Of a stretch of 7,169 nt of DNA, positions 1 through 7,169 are shown piece after piece; within the stretch, counting starts at the first letter, position 1; each line of letters opens with the position of its first letter. The DNA is from CAIVAT01 sp964387205 (GTDB lineage: Bacteria; Bacteroidota; Bacteroidia; Bacteroidales; FEN-979). A program made the position numbers and the translations under genes. The notes beneath the pieces were generated by a model. That model saw nothing but the letters and a program-made list of their open reading frames with translations, searched no databases and was not told the DNA's origin. Location of the stretch: assembly GCA_964387205.1 (NCBI GenBank), contig CAYLVY010000161.1:1-7169 (forward strand), given 5' to 3'.

Positions 1-444
1 CATGGAGGAGGCAACTTTTCCACCTCCGAAAACTGAAGTTGCAGAACATACCGTGCACCAGATCTAGGGGGTTTCCGGATCCTGCCGCGCGATGCCGGCG
101 CCGATTGCCGGAATCAGCAGCAGGGCGGTATTGATAAAAGTTACATTTCTTCCTCCGCCGATAGCGATAAGAAATGAATTTGGAATACGGAGCGTCGCAC
201 CTGCCAGGCCGGCGATGGCGGGCAGTGCATAAAGCATTGCCTTGTTGGCGGATGGATCGGGGCTGAACGAAAATCCCAGCCGTTCCATCTGGACTATGAT
301 GATGCTCCACATCATCCAGATGGCAAAGGCAAGCAATAAAGCGGGAATGGATATCCACAGGTTGCGGTTGGCAATTTTTCTGCCGGTTTTTTCCCAGAAG
401 CGGGGATCTTCAGGATGCCATTCTCGAAGGGTAGCTGATTTCAT
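1..444 (-). CDS. narK: Nitrate/nitrite transporter, MFS, NarK type II (E. coli NarK-like), N-terminal part; frame broken near window edge
   Basis: This is the N-terminal third of a second NNP-family transporter, expected to exchange nitrate for nitrite. The start LREWHPEDPRFWEKTGRKI and then NRNLWISIPALLLAF align with the beginning of E. coli NarK. TM1 is about 29-51. TM2 is about 71-97 and carries LRIPNSF, whose R86 corresponds to the substrate-binding R89 of E. coli NarK. TM3 is about 101-120. After QDPETP (126) a TAG at 66-64 stops the frame. The family continues here with about 12 residues and then GFGGGNFASSM. Bases 61-35, read in another frame, give LVHGMFCNFS, and bases 30-1, back in the first frame, give FGGGKVASSM. 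So the gene continues to the edge with a +2 and a -2 shift that cancel. This fits errors at a contig end better than a true stop. The ATG at 444 is 5 nt after the first transporter, with no Shine-Dalgarno sequence. Confidence 0.9.
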
Positions 445-449
445 GGTTG

Positions 450-1958
450 TCAGGGATTATTTCGTTGGGGTTTATGATCGAACCTTGTTGAAAATTCAGG
501 GGCGGCACGTTTCATCAACCGGGCGATGACCAGTCGCATCCACCACAGGCAAATGACCGAGATCAGTAAAAGAAACATCCACGAACTGGTCCACAAACCA
601 GTCCATTCAAGCAGATAACCAAAAATGATAGGACAGAAAAAGCCACCAAGGCCCCCGATAACCCCCACCATCCCGCCAACCACTCCCACCTGATCGGGAA
701 AATAGTCAGGAATAAACCGGTAGACCCCGGCCTTTCCGATCCCCCAGGCTATTCCGACCAGAAACACCAGTGCGGCAAAGATCCACATATTGGCCTGGAA
801 ATGGATCTTCGTCATCCCTTTGGCCAGCATCTGCTTTTTCCTGACCTGATCACCCTCATTGACCACGGGGATTTGCCAGGTATCTTTGGAAGGCCAGATC
901 AGCAATCCTTCATCCTCCAGGCTTGCAACGGCTGGTTTCGCCCGGGTTACTTGATAATCAACCTCCCCTGCACTGATCAGCGAATCCGACACAAAGGTTA
1001 CGGTTCCTTTTCGGGAGGCCATGATGGCCTTGCCCGGAGAAAATATCTCCATTCTGGGAACGCTCAGCAGCAGACAAATGAAAATGGAACTTCCGAAAAC
1101 CCAAAGCATGACCTTTCGGGCTCCATACACATCAGACAGCCAGCCTCCCAGTGCCCTGATCACTCCGGAAGGGAAACTGAACAGGGAAGCAAGCATGCCG
1201 GCCATCACCAGCGAGGCAGAATAGACATTGACGAAATAGGGTACCAGCCATTGCGCAATGGCCACAAAAGCTCCAAATACAAGGAAATAGTATAGCCCGA
1301 ACCGCCAGACCATGACATTCTTCAGAGGGGATAACAACTCCTTCATGGTGCGGCCCTGGATCCGGTGTTTCTTATTCTCGGTAAATGCAAGGAAAACCAC
1401 AGCCATAATCACCAGCGCAGATGCATAGATCACAGGCAGGACGCGCCATCTGGAAGCAGCATCCCCGTCGGTCAGATAGTTCAGAATGGATGGTGCAAGC
1501 AATGTGGTTAAGGCAGCACCGGCGTTTCCCACACCGAAAATCCCAAGTGCCCTTCCCTGCCACTCTTTCGGATACCATACCGATGTGTTGGCAATTCCTA
1601 TGGCAAAACCTGTTCCGGCCATGCCAAACCCGAAACTACAGGCCATGAAAGCCCAGAAACTGTCGGCCAGGGAAAAAAGGCACATCGGGATGGCACAAAA
1701 CAGCAACAAAATCCCGAAAACCCATTTACCTCCATACCTATCAGTAAGAATTCCCATAGGCAACCGAAAAACTGAACCGGTCAGCACCGGAATCCCGATG
1801 AGCCAGCCCACCTCAACGATTGTAAAATTGTACAATCCATTATCCACGAGAAAGGTGATCATCACACCGTTGAAGGTCCATACGGCAAAACAGATGGTAA
1901 AAGCCAGGGTGTTGAATATCAACATCCTGTGCGATTTCATGGTTACCTTATCCTGCAT
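450..1958 (-). CDS. narK: Nitrate/nitrite transporter, MFS, NarK type I-like, with large periplasmic insertion
   Basis: This 502-residue inner-membrane transporter probably imports nitrate with protons for the inward-facing NarG. Twelve membrane segments can be placed at about 12-38, 48-71, 78-97, 100-129, 136-162, 172-192, 217-246, 250-276, 282-301, 391-417, 425-452 and 458-480. The NNP-family arginines are present: R65 in SVFRLPMG (TM2) and R268 in GVIRALGG (TM8). The Gly-rich nitrate signatures are GRALGIFGVGNAGAA (TM5) and VGGMVGVIGGLGG (TM11). It lacks the N-terminal REWHPEDPxFW extension of E. coli NarK, which places it in the type I (nitrate/proton symporter) branch; direction and coupling are inferred. 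It is longer than most NarKs because residues about 302-390, predicted periplasmic, form an extra beta-rich loop. ATG 1958 gives the longest frame; ATG 1940 (Met7) is a real alternative. The second transporter starts 5 nt after its TGA. Confidence 0.93.
   Translation of the reverse strand: MQDKVTMKSHRMLIFNTLAFTICFAVWTFNGVMITFLVDNGLYNFTIVEVGWLIGIPVLTGSVFRLPMGILTDRYGGKWVFGILLLFCAIPMCLFSLADSFWAFMACSFGFGMAGTGFAIGIANTSVWYPKEWQGRALGIFGVGNAGAALTTLLAPSILNYLTDGDAASRWRVLPVIYASALVIMAVVFLAFTENKKHRIQGRTMKELLSPLKNVMVWRFGLYYFLVFGAFVAIAQWLVPYFVNVYSASLVMAGMLASLFSFPSGVIRALGGWLSDVYGARKVMLWVFGSSIFICLLLSVPRMEIFSPGKAIMASRKGTVTFVSDSLISAGEVDYQVTRAKPAVASLEDEGLLIWPSKDTWQIPVVNEGDQVRKKQMLAKGMTKIHFQANMWIFAALVFLVGIAWGIGKAGVYRFIPDYFPDQVGVVGGMVGVIGGLGGFFCPIIFGYLLEWTGLWTSSWMFLLLISVICLWWMRLVIARLMKRAAPEFSTRFDHKPQRNNP
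1946..1949 (-). promoter_or_regulatory. AAGG favouring an alternative start at Met7 of the first NarK
   Basis: AAGG lies 5 nt before the ATG at 1940 (MKSHRMLIF), while nothing similar precedes the ATG at 1958. Starting at Met7 would cost only six polar residues before TM1 and would widen the narI-narK spacer from 16 to 34 nt. The neighbouring transporter also begins with MKS. The evidence is suggestive only, because most starts in this operon lack such motifs. Confidence 0.3.
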
Positions 1959-1974
1959 AGTTCTATGGGGTTGT

Positions 1975-2690
1975 TCATGAATTTTTTGATTTAACTTCTG
2001 GATTTATGGTAGTGCTTTTCCGGATTACTTTGCGGTCCCGGTTCCATATTACAAGCTGAAAAGGCCTCCAGAAATAACGGACCGGGAAGACGAGGAAATG
2101 CATAAACCGGCTGAACGGTATCATCGCCAGCACTACAAAGGCTGTGGCGATATGCATTTTGACGATAAATGGCATGGCTGAAACCTCGGCAATTTCGGTT
2201 AGCAATACAAACAGCGAGNNNNNNNNNNCACCGCCGCGAACCAGGAAGATCCCCAGCGGTATTCCAAAGCGATCCATATCCCTGTGATGGCTTGCAGTAA
2301 TAAGACAATAAATACCGCGATATCCATATCGGTGGTAGCCCGGTGCAACTTCTTATTCTTTATCCTTCTTATTATCAGCAATATAACGCCAATAAAAAAG
2401 GATATCCCAAAGAGAAGGGCTACCGTTTCCAGGATCAGCAGTCTGAAAGGGGTTCCATTCCAGGCAAGTACAGCCGATGGGAAAAGAAAGGCAATCAGGT
2501 GCCCGAAGAACAGGATAATGATTCCCCAATGCATCAGCAACCCGCCGAAGAACAACTCTCTGCTCTCCATGAACTGTGTTGAGAGGGAAGTTACTTTATA
2601 TGGCTGGGTCCGGTAGACATAGACCGATCCTGCCAGCATCACCAGGATGGCGGCATATGGCAGGGCAACGAGAAAAAAGAGGTCGCTCAT
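1975..2690 (-). CDS. narI: Respiratory nitrate reductase gamma subunit NarI, cytochrome b (split by an assembly gap)
   Basis: This dihaem membrane subunit oxidises quinol and anchors NarGH. From ATG 2690, 154 residues are read to the N run, with hydrophobic segments near 4-25, 47-71, 83-108 and 123-141. His54 and His64 in LLMHWGIIILFFGH correspond to E. coli haem ligands H56 and H66. After the gap the frame changes and 80 more residues follow to TGA. These include MPFIVKMHIATAF and FSRFMHFLVFPVRYFWRP, whose two His are 18 residues apart, as in E. coli H187/H205. The family has about six residues (LTPYLW-like) between WFAAV and SLF, which gives about 240 residues in total, normal for NarI. The apparent frameshift is explained by the N run having an arbitrary length, so I treat the gene as intact. 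It sits 3 nt after narJ and 16 nt before the first transporter. Confidence 0.94.
2219..2228. other. Assembly gap of 10 Ns inside narI
   Basis: Ten consecutive Ns interrupt narI between Val154 and the Ser-Leu-Phe segment. Reading straight through puts the two halves of NarI in different frames. The real gap must be 2 mod 3 in length (11, 14, 17 and so on) to join them. Family conservation (LTPYLW-like between the flanks) predicts 17 nt. Ten is therefore a placeholder length. Confidence 0.97.
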
Positions 2691-2693
2691 ATA

Positions 2694-3320
2694 CTAGAAT
2701 TTATGTTTACCAATGTTTTCCAGAAACCGGGAACCGCAGGCATAGGCATCACCGGCGGGACTCTGATCCGTATCGTGGCGGATAATATATTGATCATAGG
2801 GAAGTCCGGCAACGTCGTGTTCCAATAAACTTTGCAACATCACAAAAAGGAACCCGTACATATTTTCAATACCTGAAAACCTGGCCGAAATTTCCCTGAC
2901 GGCAGGCAATACCATACTGCAGGCCAGTTCGGAGGCAAGTTCCCGGTCATCCATCAGAGGCAGCAACCGCATCACATTCGGCAAATGGTCAGCAAGTTCA
3001 TGGCGGGTATCATTTCCTGTTTGCAGTTGTTCTTCCTGCATCATGGCCAGAAAAGCGCCCCGTTTATACTCCTCGCCAAAAAGGATAAACCCCAGGTCCA
3101 TAGTGGTCAGGGCTTCCACTTCAAAAGTCCGGACAAAATACTCTTCCCGTTCATGATCGCTCAGGGGAAGAAATGCTTCCAGAAACCTGTCAAAAGCTTC
3201 CGATACCTCTGATGAAATCAGCGGAAGCATTTTTGTTATTTCCGTGATTTTCGGCCTGGTATGTGCATCGGGATATTCGAATAACCATGCCAGTTGGCGA
3301 TATTTTTCAAAACTATCCAT
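2694..3320 (-). CDS. narJ: Nitrate reductase molybdenum cofactor assembly chaperone NarJ
   Basis: This 208-residue cytoplasmic chaperone of the NarJ/TorD family binds apo-NarG and is needed for Mo-cofactor and Fe-S insertion before NarGH docks on NarI. It is not part of the final enzyme. The sequence is soluble and helical. It carries the family core: EEYFVRTFEVE (58-68) near LFGEEYKRG (80-88), then ELADHLPNVMRLL (108-120), equivalent to the EL-DHLP motif of E. coli NarJ. The length is slightly below E. coli NarJ (about 236), with the difference mostly at the C-terminus. The ATG at 3320 lies 2 nt after the narH TGA and there is no Shine-Dalgarno sequence, so initiation probably depends on coupling to narH. 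The TAG is followed after 3 nt by the narI ATG. Confidence 0.95.
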   Translation of the reverse strand: MDSFEKYRQLAWLFEYPDAHTRPKITEITKMLPLISSEVSEAFDRFLEAFLPLSDHEREEYFVRTFEVEALTTMDLGFILFGEEYKRGAFLAMMQEEQLQTGNDTRHELADHLPNVMRLLPLMDDRELASELACSMVLPAVREISARFSGIENMYGFLFVMLQSLLEHDVAGLPYDQYIIRHDTDQSPAGDAYACGSRFLENIGKHKF

Positions 3321-3322
3321 GG

Positions 3323-4810
3323 TCAGATACGCTGAGGAGGGTTCAGTGTGCCAAAACCGGTATTTCCCTTAATATCGGCAGTGTTTTCCAATAATTCAGC
3401 GGCTTCTTCCCGATGGGCAGCAGGAATGACAAAACGTTCGTTGAACCGCGGAAGGCTGGTCAGCCTGAAGATCGCATCGGCCGCCTCTGCAACCAATCCG
3501 GTTGCCCTGAACGCAGTCTGAACAGCCTCCTGGCCCATGTCCCCGACAGTTACCTGCCGCCGGTGGATCCGCACTGCCATCAGTTTTTTCAACACTTCCT
3601 CCACCTTAACAGTATCTCCGGCCGTAAAAAGATTGGCCATGTATTTCATCGGGATCCTTGAACTTTCTATTCCACCCCACAAGCCCTGGCTGGTGGTTTC
3701 GTAATTGCCTCCTGACGTATCGGCTATTGCCGGCAATAACGGCGGGACATAGAACAGGTTGGGGAGGGTTCTGTATTCGGGGTGCAACGGTAAAGCAATT
3801 CCCCATTGTTTGACGAATTTCCATACCGGCGACTGACGGGCCGCTTCCAGTGTGCTTTCCGCCACTCCGTTTTTCCGGGCTGCCTGTACTATTTTTTCAT
3901 CAAACGGGTCCATATAAATCTCCATCTGTTTATCGACAAGATCCTTTTCATCGCATGAGGCGATTTCCTTTATACGGCCAGCATCATAGAGCAAAACGCC
4001 CAGGTAGCGGATACGCCCGACACAGGTATGCATGCAGGCCGGAGCCTGGCCGGTTTCCAGCCGCGGATAACATAAAAGGCATTTCTCCGACTTGCCATTA
4101 TTCCAATTGTAGTAACTCTTTTTATAAGGACAGGCCGATACGCACATTCGCCAGGAACGGCATTTATTCTGGTTGATCAGTACGATCCCGTCTTCACCAC
4201 GCTTATAGATTGCCCCGGAAGGACATGCGGCCACGCAGGCAGCATTTAAACAGTGGTTGCAAATTCTGGGGAGGTAAAACATCGTCATCCGCTCCAACTG
4301 GAACATGGCCTCCTTCTCCGCCGGCGTCAACCCCTCCAGGTTGAGGTCATTCCTGGCATAATCGGGAGATCCTCCCAGGTCATCATCCCAGTTGGGGCCT
4401 GTCTTAATATCCATCGGCTCCCCGGTGACCAGCGAAATCGGCCGTGCGGTGGGCTGGTCATCCCCGGCAGGGGCTTCGAATAAATGAGCGTAATCATAGG
4501 TAAACGGCTCATAATAGTCGTCCATAACCGGCATGTGCGGATTATGAAAGATGTTGGCCATGGTGGAGAGACGATCCATGCCTTTCAGTCTGACCGAATC
4601 CTCCGTCTTTTCCCAGCCCCCTTTGTAGATCGACTGATCTTCCCATTTGTTGGGATAACCGGTCCCGGGTTTGGTCTCAACATTATTCCACCACATATAC
4701 TCGGCGCCTTTACGGTCGGTCCAGATGTTTTTACATGCAATCGAACAGGTGTGGCAACCGATGCACTTATCGAGGTGAAACACCATCGCAATTTGTGACC
4801 TGATATCCAT
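3323..4810 (-). CDS. narH: Respiratory nitrate reductase beta subunit NarH (Fe-S electron transfer)
   Basis: This 495-residue cytoplasmic subunit carries electrons from the haems of NarI to NarG. Four cysteine groups are visible: C16-C19-C22-C26 (CIGCHTCSIAC), C184-C187-C192-C196 (CNHCLNAACVAAC), C217-W220-C223-C227 (CRSWRMCVSAC) and C244-C247-C259-C263. The Trp at 220, in place of a Cys, is the family hallmark that makes one cluster [3Fe-4S]. Together these predict three [4Fe-4S] clusters and one [3Fe-4S]. The length is close to E. coli NarH (about 512) and the cysteine spacing appears the same as there. The ATG at 4810 is chosen because MDIRSQIAMVFHLDKCIGCHTC places the first cluster where the family has it. 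A weak AAGG lies 6 nt upstream. The TGA is followed after 2 nt by the narJ start, suggesting translational coupling. Confidence 0.98.
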   Translation of the reverse strand: MDIRSQIAMVFHLDKCIGCHTCSIACKNIWTDRKGAEYMWWNNVETKPGTGYPNKWEDQSIYKGGWEKTEDSVRLKGMDRLSTMANIFHNPHMPVMDDYYEPFTYDYAHLFEAPAGDDQPTARPISLVTGEPMDIKTGPNWDDDLGGSPDYARNDLNLEGLTPAEKEAMFQLERMTMFYLPRICNHCLNAACVAACPSGAIYKRGEDGIVLINQNKCRSWRMCVSACPYKKSYYNWNNGKSEKCLLCYPRLETGQAPACMHTCVGRIRYLGVLLYDAGRIKEIASCDEKDLVDKQMEIYMDPFDEKIVQAARKNGVAESTLEAARQSPVWKFVKQWGIALPLHPEYRTLPNLFYVPPLLPAIADTSGGNYETTSQGLWGGIESSRIPMKYMANLFTAGDTVKVEEVLKKLMAVRIHRRQVTVGDMGQEAVQTAFRATGLVAEAADAIFRLTSLPRFNERFVIPAAHREEAAELLENTADIKGNTGFGTLNPPQRI

Positions 4811-4816
4811 GTGAAG

Positions 4817-4820
4817 CCTT
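4817..4820 (-). promoter_or_regulatory. Weak Shine-Dalgarno-like AAGG before narH
   Basis: AAGG sits 6 nt before the narH ATG in the 17-nt narG-narH spacer. It is one of only two recognisable ribosome-binding-like motifs seen in the operon. The starts of narJ, narI and the second transporter have none. A four-base match can occur by chance. Confidence 0.3.
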
Positions 4821-4827
4821 GTTTAAA

Positions 4828-7169
4828 TTAAAAAACTACTTTATCCATTTTCCTGATCACCACGAAAGTATCCCTGTTGACCCCCACCGGTCCCCAATAG
4901 TTAAAGTGGTAGGTAAACTGTCCATAACCACCCATCAGCATGTTGGGTTTGAGGTGGACCCGTGTCAGGCTGTTGTGCCCTCCCGACCGGCGGTTTCCCC
5001 TGACCTGCGATTTGGGTTTGGTATAGGTACGCTCAGGCGAATGATAGACGAAACACAAACCCTTGGGAATTCTGGCGCTGACACATGCGCGGGCGCTATA
5101 AACACCGTTATCATTGTATATTTCAACCCAGTCATTGTCTTTGATACCCAAAGTGGCGGCATCCTCTTCGCTCAGCCATACCGGTACAATGCCCCTTCCG
5201 AGGGTCAGCATGCGCAGGTTGTCTCCGTATGTAGAATGAATGTGCCATTTGCCATGCGGGGTCAGATAATTGAGCACCAGGGAACCTTTTTCAACAACAG
5301 TTTTTTTCAGTTCGCCGTACACTTCCGGTTTCGGGGATGGTTTATAGGTGGGCAGGTGCTCTCCGAAGCGAATGTACCCCTCATGATCGAAGTAAAAATG
5401 CTGCCTGCCGGTCAGGGTACGCCAGGGCACCAGGCGTTCCACATTGTAGGTAAAGGCGGCGTATGCACGCCCGTTGTTCAGCAATCCGCTCCAGATGGGA
5501 GAATTGTGATACCTCCTTGGCTGGGCCTGAAGTTCGGGATAGGTCATTCTGACATTCCGGCTGCCCTCGGCCAGGTCTGTCAGTTTCAAACCCGTCTTCT
5601 TTTCTGCATTCTGATATGCGCGATAACTCAGTTCTCCATTGGTAAGAGAGGAGAGCCGGAGAATGGCATTGATCGCCTCTTCGTCCTTCTCCAGGGATGG
5701 ATAGTGTTTTCCGCCGACTTCATGCAGATGGTCTTTATCAGCGGTAAGAGCGTCATAGATATCTCCTGCCTGATAGGAATTGCCATGGGCTCCCAGCGAG
5801 CCAGTGGCGATATTTGGGCCAAGGCTGCAGAATTTATCATACAAAGTGGTGTAATCCCGTTCGATGATCACTATGTTGTGCATCGTCTTTCCGGGGATGG
5901 CATCACACTCACCCGACATCCAGTCGCGGATATCGGGCTGGGCGATCTCCGCCGCCGAATCATGGGAAAGGGGCGTATTCACCACGTCCCGGACAGGCTG
6001 CTGAAGATGAATCTTTGCCATTTCACTGGTCACCCGCGCAAACTCCCGGAATATCGCCCAGTCGGTTTTTGACTCCCATACAGGAGGAATGGCTGCCGAC
6101 AAAGGATGGATGAACGAATGCATATCGGTACTGTTGAGGTCCGCTTTCTCATACCATGAAGCCGATGGCAGGACTATGTCGGAATAGAGTGCACTGGTAT
6201 CCATACGGAAATTCAGGTCGATGATCAGATCCATTTTTCCAGTCGGGGCATTTTCCATCCAATTGACCTCTTTCAGGGCACCTTTCGCCGATTCCTCGGC
6301 AATAGAGTTATGATGGGTGCCGAGGTAGTGCTTCAAAAAATATTCATGCCCTTTGGCGCTCGACATGATGGCATTCCCACGCCAGATATACCAAACCCTG
6401 GGGAAATTTACTTCGTCATCCGGATCAGCCACCGAATACCGGAGGTCGCCCGATTTCAGCCGGCTGATGATATAAGCTTTTATTTCCTCATCAGTCGTGG
6501 CTCCCGCTTTTTCTGCCTGATCAACCAGTTCCAGATTGCTCTGGTTAAACTGAGGATAGAAAGGCATCCACCCGTTGCGCACCGATTTGACGATCATATC
6601 GGCGGTGTGCTGGTTGGTAAGGTCGTTTTTATCTGATGCATTGTAAGCCGACTGATGTCCATCATACCGGAATTGGTCCGAATTCATATAATGCCAGATG
6701 GGCGCCTGCTGAAGCCGTGCGGCCGGGTTCCAGTCCCGGGCAGCCATGATGGCGCTCCACGAATCAACCGGGGCCAGTTTCTCCTGGCCCACGTAATGGT
6801 TGATCCCGCCGCCGTTGCGTCCTACGCATCCGCACATCATCAGGGCGTTTATCCCCGCCCGGTATATCAGGTTCTGATGGTACCAGTGATTAATACCGGC
6901 TCCGATAATGATCATGCATTTACCATTGGTCGCTTCCGCGGTCTTTCCCCACTCCCGGGCAAACTGCAGTAAGGTCTTTCGTCCGATCCCGGTAAATACT
7001 TCCTGCCATGCCGGAGTATAAGCGCCTTTTTCATCATCATATCCTTCCGGATAACTGCCGCCAAGTCCCCGATCGACACCATACTGGGCCATCAGCAGGT
7101 CGTAAACGGTTGTGACCATCACTTTTTCCCCCGAAACAGTATTGACCGTTTTTACCGGCACCCCTCTTT
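4828..7169 (-). CDS. narG: Respiratory nitrate reductase alpha subunit NarG, C-terminal part (5' end outside window)
   Basis: This is the catalytic Mo-bisMGD subunit of membrane-bound nitrate reductase, which reduces nitrate to nitrite on the cytoplasmic face. About 780 codons are present, ending in TAA. By recalled alignment this is roughly the last 60% of a protein of about 1,200 residues. The frame is open to the right edge, and the GTG near 7161 is an internal Val, not a start. Counting from that codon, diagnostic stretches include IIIGAGINHWYH (84-95), CGCVGRNGGG (110-119), HYVGQEKL (122-129), LYSDIVLPSASWYEK (325-339), STDMHSFIHPLSAA (344-357), VPWRTLTGRQ (578-587), LTPHGKWHIHSTYGDN (633-648) and the C-terminal NYWGPVGVNRD (754-764). 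All match E. coli NarG in order, with no frameshift. The N-terminal FS0 [4Fe-4S] site and the Asp molybdenum ligand lie outside the window, so activity cannot be judged from here. narH follows after 17 nt. Confidence 0.97.
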   Translation of the reverse strand, partial: RGVPVKTVNTVSGEKVMVTTVYDLLMAQYGVDRGLGGSYPEGYDDEKGAYTPAWQEVFTGIGRKTLLQFAREWGKTAEATNGKCMIIIGAGINHWYHQNLIYRAGINALMMCGCVGRNGGGINHYVGQEKLAPVDSWSAIMAARDWNPAARLQQAPIWHYMNSDQFRYDGHQSAYNASDKNDLTNQHTADMIVKSVRNGWMPFYPQFNQSNLELVDQAEKAGATTDEEIKAYIISRLKSGDLRYSVADPDDEVNFPRVWYIWRGNAIMSSAKGHEYFLKHYLGTHHNSIAEESAKGALKEVNWMENAPTGKMDLIIDLNFRMDTSALYSDIVLPSASWYEKADLNSTDMHSFIHPLSAAIPPVWESKTDWAIFREFARVTSEMAKIHLQQPVRDVVNTPLSHDSAAEIAQPDIRDWMSGECDAIPGKTMHNIVIIERDYTTLYDKFCSLGPNIATGSLGAHGNSYQAGDIYDALTADKDHLHEVGGKHYPSLEKDEEAINAILRLSSLTNGELSYRAYQNAEKKTGLKLTDLAEGSRNVRMTYPELQAQPRRYHNSPIWSGLLNNGRAYAAFTYNVERLVPWRTLTGRQHFYFDHEGYIRFGEHLPTYKPSPKPEVYGELKKTVVEKGSLVLNYLTPHGKWHIHSTYGDNLRMLTLGRGIVPVWLSEEDAATLGIKDNDWVEIYNDNGVYSARACVSARIPKGLCFVYHSPERTYTKPKSQVRGNRRSGGHNSLTRVHLKPNMLMGGYGQFTYHFNYWGPVGVNRDTFVVIRKMDKVVF

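Noticed and set aside
4..27. Short GGAGG...CCTCC inverted repeat at the left edge, possible terminator or hairpin
   Set aside because: It has a five-base stem, is inside the second narK coding sequence (the Gly-Gly and Ser-Ser codons of the GGG-VASSM motif) and has no following T run. Base calls in this edge region are also doubtful.
801..1980. Plus-strand open frames of up to 164 codons opposite the first narK
   Set aside because: They are opposite a clear 12-segment transporter. The translations are low-complexity (rich in His, Pro, Gln and Ser) and resemble no protein family I recognise.
1991..2308. Alternative minus-strand frame crossing the N gap within narI
   Set aside because: Its translation (for example PGSRR before the gap and LAVCIANRNC after) does not resemble NarI or any other family. 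The conserved NarI residues lie in the two other frames, so this is a shadow.
4811..4827. A/T-rich narG-narH spacer as a possible internal promoter
   Set aside because: Only 17 nt separate the genes and no paired -35/-10 or Bacteroidota -33/-7 elements are visible. A narrow spacer in a co-transcribed operon is the simpler reading.
4819..6072. Long open frame of 417 codons on the plus strand, antisense to narG
   Set aside because: It lies wholly over strongly conserved narG sequence. Its translation has no recognisable domain and no ribosome-binding site, and long antisense frames are common opposite codon-biased genes. It is a shadow of narG.
7159..7161. GTG near the right edge as the narG start
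   Set aside because: The frame continues upstream to the window edge (Glu-Gly before the Val). The downstream protein aligns with the middle of NarG rather than its N-terminus, which should carry the FS0 cysteine/histidine site.

Overview
The window holds most of a respiratory nitrate reductase operon, read entirely on the minus strand (right to left). It starts inside narG at the right edge and continues narG-narH-narJ-narI, followed by two different NarK-family nitrate/nitrite transporters. The last transporter runs off the left edge. Genes are packed tightly: spacers are about 17, 2, 3, 16 and 5 nt. No stretch without a gene is longer than about 20 bases, and there is no RNA gene, mobile element, CRISPR array, internal promoter or terminator that I can support.

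The source is probably an uncultured or draft-genome member of the Bacteroidota or a neighbouring phylum (Ignavibacteria- or Balneola-like). This is inference. The supports are moderate GC, proteins that align along their length with membrane-bound NarGHJI but are clearly not proteobacterial, and a general lack of Shine-Dalgarno sequences before the starts, which is typical of Bacteroidota. A run of exactly 10 Ns inside narI and a damaged left edge point to a draft scaffold, so the two apparent reading-frame breaks are more likely assembly faults than real mutations.

How the genes work together: NarI (dihaem cytochrome b) takes electrons from quinol at the membrane. NarH passes them through four Fe-S clusters to the molybdenum enzyme NarG, which reduces nitrate to nitrite in the cytoplasm. 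NarJ is the chaperone that matures NarG. Because the active site is inside the cell, nitrate must be imported and nitrite exported. The first transporter resembles the type I (nitrate/proton symport) branch and the second the type II (E. coli NarK-like, nitrate/nitrite exchange) branch, a complementary pair.

Most of the window is a conventional nar operon. The most unusual item is an approximately 90-residue periplasmic insertion between membrane segments 9 and 10 of the first transporter. It looks like a small beta-rich domain with a lipoyl/HlyD-like motif.
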